64,000 nucleotides of DNA from Solobacterium sp. UBA1761 (GTDB lineage Bacteria; Bacillota_I; Bacilli_A; Erysipelotrichales; Erysipelotrichaceae). The notes below the pieces were generated by a model. That model had not been told where the DNA came from and did not search any database. It saw only the letters and a program-made list of their open reading frames with translations. A program made the position numbers and the translations under genes. The DNA lies in contig DCHD01000038.1 of assembly GCA_002315565.1 (NCBI GenBank), positions 9,382 through 73,381 of the forward strand. Reading direction: 5' to 3'. Positions 59,993 to 64,000 of the stretch are shown one piece after another. The stretch's first letter is position 1. The number at the start of each line of letters is the position of its first letter.

Positions 59993-60763
59993 TTAGTTAT
60001 TCTGTCTTTTCTCGACCTGCGCATGGGCAGCGATAACAGTCTGATTCGCTTCTACTGAATGAGTGAGCCAGACATTACCGCCTATTACACAGTTATCGCC
60101 GATAAAGGTATCTCCGCCAAGAATTGTAGCACCAGCATAAATAACGATATTGTTTCCAAGATTGGGATGTCTTTTATTGCCTTTGACGAGCGTTCCATCA
60201 GGATTTGTATCAAAACTCTTTGCACCAAGAGTTACACCCTGATAGAGTTTTACTCTTGAGCCGATTACTGTTGTTTCACCGATAACCACACCGGTTCCAT
60301 GGTCAATAAAGAAATATGGACCGATAGTAGCTCCTGGATGGATATCGATACCGGTTCTTGTATGTGCGTATTCTGTCATCATTCTTGGAAGAACAGGAAC
60401 CTTGAGTTCATAAAGTATATGAGCAATTCTGAAAATGCTGATGGCTTCAAATGCCGGGTATGAAAGCATGACTTCTTCAAAAGAATTTGCAGCAGGATCA
60501 CCTTCATATGCTGCCTGAATATCCGTATCGAGAAGTTCCTTGATTTGAGGCATTCTATCAAACAGAGTATCTACTACCTTCTTATAGGCAGGAGGTTCAT
60601 TATAAACACATGGCAATACATCAAGAAGATTACTCTTTGCTTCTTCAATGAGCTGTTCTTTACTAATCGCTCCTTCTGTAATGTCAAAAAGTTCAGGATA
60701 GATAACGCTTCTTAGACTCCTTAACAGCTCCTTCATACTGTAGTTTAATTTTGCATAATACAT
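59993..60763 (-). CDS. cysE: Serine O-acetyltransferase
   Basis: A 256-residue acetyltransferase that makes O-acetylserine from serine and acetyl-CoA. N-terminal helical domain 1-120 and a left-handed beta-helix of hexapeptide repeats from [19 protein letters not shown], with catalytic-type His in FIDHGTG and RHPNLGNN. It is the longer EpsC/plant-like class with the extended N-terminus. It lies 12 nt after cysK in one operon governed by the poly-cysteine leader, so its level should follow cysteine supply. Confidence 0.92.
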   Translation of the reverse strand: MYYAKLNYSMKELLRSLRSVIYPELFDITEGAISKEQLIEEAKSNLLDVLPCVYNEPPAYKKVVDTLFDRMPQIKELLDTDIQAAYEGDPAANSFEEVMLSYPAFEAISIFRIAHILYELKVPVLPRMMTEYAHTRTGIDIHPGATIGPYFFIDHGTGVVIGETTVIGSRVKLYQGVTLGAKSFDTNPDGTLVKGNKRHPNLGNNIVIYAGATILGGDTFIGDNCVIGGNVWLTHSVEANQTVIAAHAQVEKRQNN

Positions 60764-60775
60764 ATAACTTCTCCA

Positions 60776-61705
60776 TTAAAAATAATTGTCTACTGAAAGA
60801 TATCTGTCTCCAGTATCAGGGAATATAACAACGATGTTCTTTCCTTTGTTTTCTTTTCTTTGTGCCAGTTTTACAGCTGCCGCTAAAGCAGAACCGGAAG
60901 AGATGCCTACAAGAATACCTTCGGTTTTACCTATGTCTTTTCCGTATTCATAGGCTTCTTCATCAGAGATGGTCATTACTTCATCAATAACTTCAAGATT
61001 CAGAATGCCAGGAATAAAACCGGCGCCGATACCCTGAATCTTATGTGCTCCCTTTATCCCTTTAGTGATAAACGGTGAAGACAGAGGTTCTACACCAACC
61101 ACTTTAATATTTGGATTCTTTTCTTTAAGATATGCCGCATTACCACTGATTGTCCCTCCGGTTCCGATAGAGGCAACAAAGATATCAATGTCTCCTTCAG
61201 TATCTTCAAAGATTTCAGGTCCGGTTGTTTTATAGTGGGCATTGGCATTGGCTATGTTGTTGAACTGATCAGGAATAAATGAATCAGGTATCTCTTTGGC
61301 AAGCTCTTGAGCTTTGGCAATAGCACCTGCCATGCCATCTTTGCCGTCAGTAAGAACCAACTCTGCACCATATGCCTTCATGATTTTGATTCTTTCTAAA
61401 GACATGCTGTCAGGCATGACAATAATTACTCTGTAACCTTTTGGAACTGCCACTGATGCCAGTCCGATACCGGTATTGCCTGATGTCGGCTCAATGATTG
61501 TTGAGCCTTTTTTAATCAATCCTTTTCTTAGAGCATCATCAAGCATTTCTTTTGCTGCTCTGTCCTTGATAGAACCGGCAGGATTGAGATATTCAAGCTT
61601 GGCATAGATCTTCGCTTCAAGATTATATTTCTTTTCAGTATTTATAAGTTCCAGTAAAGGAGTATGTCCAATAAGCTGCTCAACAGATGTATAAATTCTT
61701 TTCAT
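60776..61705 (-). CDS. cysK: Cysteine synthase (O-acetylserine sulfhydrylase)
   Basis: A 309-residue fold-type II PLP enzyme that joins O-acetylserine with sulfide to make cysteine. VEQLIGHTPLLEL, the PLP Lys in NPAGSIKDRAA, substrate loop EPTSGNTGIG, phosphate loop SIGTGGTISG and GISSGSALAAA are all present. ATG 61705 has a GAGGG ribosome site; upstream in-frame codons belong to the attenuator leader. First structural gene of the operon with cysE. Confidence 0.95.
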   Translation of the reverse strand: MKRIYTSVEQLIGHTPLLELINTEKKYNLEAKIYAKLEYLNPAGSIKDRAAKEMLDDALRKGLIKKGSTIIEPTSGNTGIGLASVAVPKGYRVIIVMPDSMSLERIKIMKAYGAELVLTDGKDGMAGAIAKAQELAKEIPDSFIPDQFNNIANANAHYKTTGPEIFEDTEGDIDIFVASIGTGGTISGNAAYLKEKNPNIKVVGVEPLSSPFITKGIKGAHKIQGIGAGFIPGILNLEVIDEVMTISDEEAYEYGKDIGKTEGILVGISSGSALAAAVKLAQRKENKGKNIVVIFPDTGDRYLSVDNYF

Positions 61706-61720
61706 GTTTCCCTCTTTTCT

Positions 61721-61751
61721 TAAAAAGAAGAGAACCTTACGATTCTCTTCT
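61721..61751 (-). terminator. Attenuator terminator before cysK
   Basis: AGAAGAGAA (minus-strand 61751-61743) pairs with TTCTCTTCT (61734-61726) over 9 bp, followed by TTTTTA. It ends 15 nt before the cysK start codon. The upstream ATTCTC near 61780 could pair with GAGAAT of its 5' arm as an antiterminator. Confidence 0.75.
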
Positions 61752-61800
61752 AATAATTTTCTGATGTGATTATCTGATAATGAGAATTGTTGAAGGTGCA

Positions 61801-61866
61801 TTAAAACAGTACATAACATGTACAGCAACAGCAACAACAGTTTGTCATAACTGAATAGTTTCTCAT
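61801..61866 (-). CDS. Poly-cysteine leader peptide of the cysK-cysE attenuator
   Basis: A 21-codon frame with ATG 61866-61864 and TAA 61803-61801. After MRNYSVMTN come six consecutive Cys codons (TGT TGT TGC TGT TGC TGT), then Thr, a seventh Cys and YVLF. An AAGG ribosome site lies 7 nt upstream, and a promoter (TTGAAC, 16 nt, TATAAT) just before it. Stalling at the Cys codons when Cys-tRNA is scarce would leave the downstream RNA free to form an antiterminator. No T-box sequence is present in the leader. Confidence 0.82.
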   Translation of the reverse strand: MRNYSVMTNCCCCCCTCYVLF

Positions 61867-61881
61867 CTGATTACCTTTTTA

Positions 61882-61909
61882 ATTATATTACTTTAACAGC
61901 TTCGTTCAA
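61882..61909 (-). promoter_or_regulatory. Promoter of the cysK-cysE operon
   Basis: Minus-strand TTGAAC (61909-61904), 16-nt spacer, TATAAT (61887-61882). Transcription would begin about 10 nt before the leader peptide's start codon. Confidence 0.65.
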
Positions 61910-61923
61910 GTTATTTGATTCAC

Positions 61924-61952
61924 AAAAAATCCCGGATTGATATCCAGGATTT
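61924..61952 (-). terminator. Rho-independent terminator of ccsA
   Basis: AAATCCCGGAT (61927-61937) and ATCCAGGATTT (61942-61952) form an 11-bp stem with one G-U pair; six T residues follow on the minus strand. Confidence 0.8.
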
Positions 61953-61957
61953 GTTTA

Positions 61958-62752
61958 TTACTTATATGAATGCAAACCACTCATCAGTGTATTTACACCA
62001 ATGAATGTAAACAGGACAAATATAATGGCAACGATTGCGAATATTGCAGTCTTTTTACCCTGCCAGCCTTTACGAAGACGCTGGTGAAGATAGATTGCAT
62101 ATACAATCCAGGTAATAAGTGCCCATGTTTCTTTTGGATCCCAACTCCAGAATGTACTCCATGCCTGCTCAGCCCATACACAGCCGGAAAGAATTACCAC
62201 TGTCAGAAGTAAGAAGCCAAGACAGATGATTCTGTATGACATATAATCCATCTGCATAAGTGCACTGCTCTTTTCTGATTCACCCTTTTTAAGTTTAGTC
62301 AGATATACAACACCAACACATCCGGAAATCACAAATGCTGCATAAGAGAATACTGCACAGCCAATGTGAAGTCCAAACCAGGCACTCTTAAGTGCAGGCA
62401 TAAGTTCAGTGATCTCTTTTGGTAATAGAGCCGCATATGACAGCATCAGAAATGCTGCAGGCATTGTAATTGCTGAAATCCATTCAGCCTTGAACTTAAG
62501 GCGAACCACAATATATATCAGAGCGATACCCCAGGTAAATGCTGTAGAGAATTCAAACTGATTTGAAAGTGGCAGTCTTGAAGCAATTATGCCTCTTGCA
62601 ATAATATATGCACTGTTCAAAACAAAAGCTCCAAGGAACAGATACCAGCTGACTTTACCAACTGCATCCTTTTTCATTGCGATACAAACAAACTGTGTCA
62701 ATGTAGCAAGCAGATACAGGGTTAACGCAGCAAAGAATATAATATTTAACAT
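61958..62752 (-). CDS. ccsA: Cytochrome c assembly protein CcsA/ResC (haem handling)
   Basis: A 264-residue membrane protein with about eight helices. The tryptophan-rich WWD-type motif WSTFWSWDPKETWALITW is present, and flanking His residues (HIGCAVFSYAAF; VYAIYLHQRL) could bind haem. This is the CcsA/ResC half of system II cytochrome c maturation, or the related haem-handling family. It follows the FMN lipoprotein and ResB-type gene on the same strand, but a terminator-like hairpin (62795-62838) lies before it. Confidence 0.88.
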   Translation of the reverse strand: MLNIIFFAALTLYLLATLTQFVCIAMKKDAVGKVSWYLFLGAFVLNSAYIIARGIIASRLPLSNQFEFSTAFTWGIALIYIVVRLKFKAEWISAITMPAAFLMLSYAALLPKEITELMPALKSAWFGLHIGCAVFSYAAFVISGCVGVVYLTKLKKGESEKSSALMQMDYMSYRIICLGFLLLTVVILSGCVWAEQAWSTFWSWDPKETWALITWIVYAIYLHQRLRKGWQGKKTAIFAIVAIIFVLFTFIGVNTLMSGLHSYK

Positions 62753-62794
62753 AAAACCTCCTAATTGCCTTTAAAGGTCTTTAATATTTTAAAG

Positions 62795-62838
62795 AAAAAA
62801 GCCAGAAAGCTCAAATAATCGTTACAGCAACCTGGCTT
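62795..62838 (-). terminator. Hairpin terminator after the FMN-binding lipoprotein gene
   Basis: AAGCCAG (62799-62805) pairs with CTGGCTT (62832-62838) at the base of a longer imperfect hairpin, followed by TTTTTT on the minus strand. Confidence 0.6.
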
Positions 62839-62860
62839 ATTGTAGTAATAAATATCTGAA

Positions 62861-63187
62861 CTATTCTAATCCAGCAGCCTTGAAAGCAGCCTTAGCAGCT
62901 TCTTTGAAAGCTTTAGATGAAACTGTTGCACCAGCAACTGCATCAACATCAGCACTGTTCTTTTCAACTACTGCATTTGGAAGAGCAGCATTTACTTTAG
63001 CCCATAATTCAGCTGTTTCTTCAGCGCCTGTTGCTTCACACTTTGTAACTTTACCATCTTTAACAGTGATAGTTACTTCTACTGTTCCATGCATACCCTT
63101 AGCACTGCCAGTGTATTTTTCTTCACCACAGCCACATAATGTTAATAATACTAATAAACAAACTAATACTTTTACGATCTTTTTCAT
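62861..63187 (-). CDS. FMN-binding domain lipoprotein
   Basis: A 108-residue exported lipoprotein. Signal peptide with lipobox LCGC, lipidated Cys20; then a single FMN-binding domain (residues 25-105). DAVAGATVSS at 82-91 is the flavinylation motif in which ApbE attaches FMN to Thr (here Thr88). Such domains carry electrons outside the membrane, as in RnfG, NqrC and extracellular electron transfer or reductase partners. It lies between ResB-type and CcsA genes; 1 nt after the former's stop. Confidence 0.88.
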   Translation of the reverse strand: MKKIVKVLVCLLVLLTLCGCGEEKYTGSAKGMHGTVEVTITVKDGKVTKCEATGAEETAELWAKVNAALPNAVVEKNSADVDAVAGATVSSKAFKEAAKAAFKAAGLE

Positions 63188-63188
63188 T

Positions 63189-64000
63189 TTAATTAATTTC
63201 CTTTTCTTTAATTGATTCTATTTCACTTAAATATAATGCAAGACGCTGCTCGCTGTTCTTTCTGGAAACAAAGCTGATTCCATTCTTCTTTATATCTGCA
63301 GCTTCTGCTACAGAGAAGAAACAGCCATATATACCAGCAATCATCATTACAAACGAAATATAAAGCATAACCATTGCCCATTCAGGCTGTTCTTTAATAC
63401 GAAGTCCGGGATTAACTTCCGGTTCATAGAATTTATAGGTTACGCCTCCTATTTCTATTGATGAACCAGGAAACGCAAGTCTGGCTTCAATGTTTTCGCC
63501 CTGAATAATGTTTATTTCGTATGCAGGGTTAATGAGTTCTGAAGAACTGGTTACCTTGATTTCGTCGCCTTCTTCAACCACGTTTGTGAATAAAGATGCG
63601 TAATATATACCATTGGTATCATCAAGACTTATAAATGCCGGTTCATCCAGTCTCACAACTTCTTCAGCGCCTGTACCGACTCTTATGCCGATAGGTGCAG
63701 AATAGACGTAATTCTGCTGATACAGTTTATAACGTCCAAAGCTAACAGGATAATTGACCAGCACTTCACACTCTTTTACAGAACCATCTGTCATTTCAAT
63801 AATAAGACTACTTTTATACTCAACGTTTTCATCAGCGTCTTCCATTGAAAAGTTCTTAACTGTTACGGCTGTGCCATCTTCTAAAACCTCAGTTGTTCCA
63901 ACAGGTATTACGTAATCTGTAGAGACACTGAATGCAAAGATACACGCAGCAGCAACTGTCAGTAACAGCATTGCAAGATGGGTGAAAAAAGTTCCATATA
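63189..64000 (-). CDS. resB: ResB-type cytochrome c biogenesis protein (partial, N-terminus outside window)
   Basis: The frame is open to the right edge, so the start is outside. The visible 270 residues begin YGTFFTHLAMLLLTVAAAC, a typical ResB helix, followed by a long outer beta-rich domain (FGRYKLYQQNYVY, the ResB domain pattern) and a last helix WAMVMLYISFVMMIAGIY. ResB pairs with CcsA/ResC to present haem and reduced apocytochrome outside the membrane. It leads into the FMN-lipoprotein gene, so it is probably one operon with it. Confidence 0.82.
   Translation of the reverse strand, partial: YGTFFTHLAMLLLTVAAACIFAFSVSTDYVIPVGTTEVLEDGTAVTVKNFSMEDADENVEYKSSLIIEMTDGSVKECEVLVNYPVSFGRYKLYQQNYVYSAPIGIRVGTGAEEVVRLDEPAFISLDDTNGIYYASLFTNVVEEGDEIKVTSSSELINPAYEINIIQGENIEARLAFPGSSIEIGGVTYKFYEPEVNPGLRIKEQPEWAMVMLYISFVMMIAGIYGCFFSVAEAADIKKNGISFVSRKNSEQRLALYLSEIESIKEKEIN

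Noticed and set aside
61706..61837. A 44-residue N-terminal extension of cysK
   Set aside because: The extension runs through the attenuator terminator in a different frame from the leader peptide; ATG 61705 has a good ribosome site and matches the family's normal N-terminus.
1..64000. CRISPR arrays, tRNA/rRNA genes, insertion sequences, phage genes or attachment sites
   Set aside because: No spaced direct repeats, no conserved RNA gene segments, no transposase or integrase-type proteins and no long terminal inverted repeats were seen on either strand.

Overview
The window is a gene-dense, low-GC bacterial chromosome segment with AGGAGG-type ribosome sites, Rho-independent terminators, an EF-P with the Bacillota PGKG loop, a LacI/cre-controlled sugar operon and clostridial-type anaerobic redox enzymes (NfnAB, reverse rubrerythrin). 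This suggests an anaerobic, fermentative, gut-type member of the Bacillota, possibly near the Erysipelotrichia; that placement is inference. No rRNA, tRNA, IS element, phage or CRISPR array was seen, and the layout looks like ordinary chromosome with accessory operons.

Layout. 1-5100: a TauE/SafE permease, an Ntn-type asparaginase, two metallo-beta-lactamase-fold hydrolases, a pair of small paralogues and a methyltransferase. 5100-9700: M32 carboxypeptidase, RidA, a Pr6Pr membrane protein, EF-P and a group II amino-acid decarboxylase. 9750-14200: a TetR-led six-gene operon with a DUF1295 (steroid 5-alpha-reductase-like) membrane enzyme, an NmrA-type dehydrogenase and a flavin reductase. 14200-18250: a P-loop kinase, the NfnAB transhydrogenase and, divergently, a CtlX-type hydrolase. 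18250-25600: small flavin and membrane proteins, a MupG-like protein, a hydrolase-membrane fusion behind a structured RNA leader, a SARP-like regulator and an MFS carrier. 25600-28500: a CDF exporter and a PerR-flavodoxin/rubredoxin-reverse rubrerythrin operon. 28560-31200: a two-component system whose last gene is an overlooked 55-residue double-glycine peptide. 31200-35500: lipocalin-like enzyme, TPR-DUF4037 pair, a Nif11-like leader protein and a second CDF protein. 35500-40600: a peptidase/amidase operon divergent from a GPH-type transporter.

40600-50720 is one maltodextrin operon: LacI regulator, GH13 amylase, MalE/F/G-type ABC importer, maltose phosphorylase, beta-phosphoglucomutase and MsmX-type ATPase, behind a promoter with a 24-bp perfect operator and a cre-like element. 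50950-60000 carries an acyltransferase, a surface glycosidase-like protein, SerC-SerA, sugar enzymes and a secreted InlB-repeat protein. 60000-61900 is a cysK-cysE operon preceded by a 21-codon leader peptide with six consecutive cysteine codons and a terminator, so it looks like cysteine-responsive attenuation. 61950-64000 is a ResB / FMN-lipoprotein / CcsA group running off the right edge.

The most unusual signals are the poly-cysteine leader upstream of cysK, the double-glycine peptide coupled to a histidine kinase, the structured RNA leader at 23243-23440, the Nif11-like protein and a recurrent arrangement in which a -10 box ends 6-7 nt before an ATG that lacks a Shine-Dalgarno sequence (leaderless starts).
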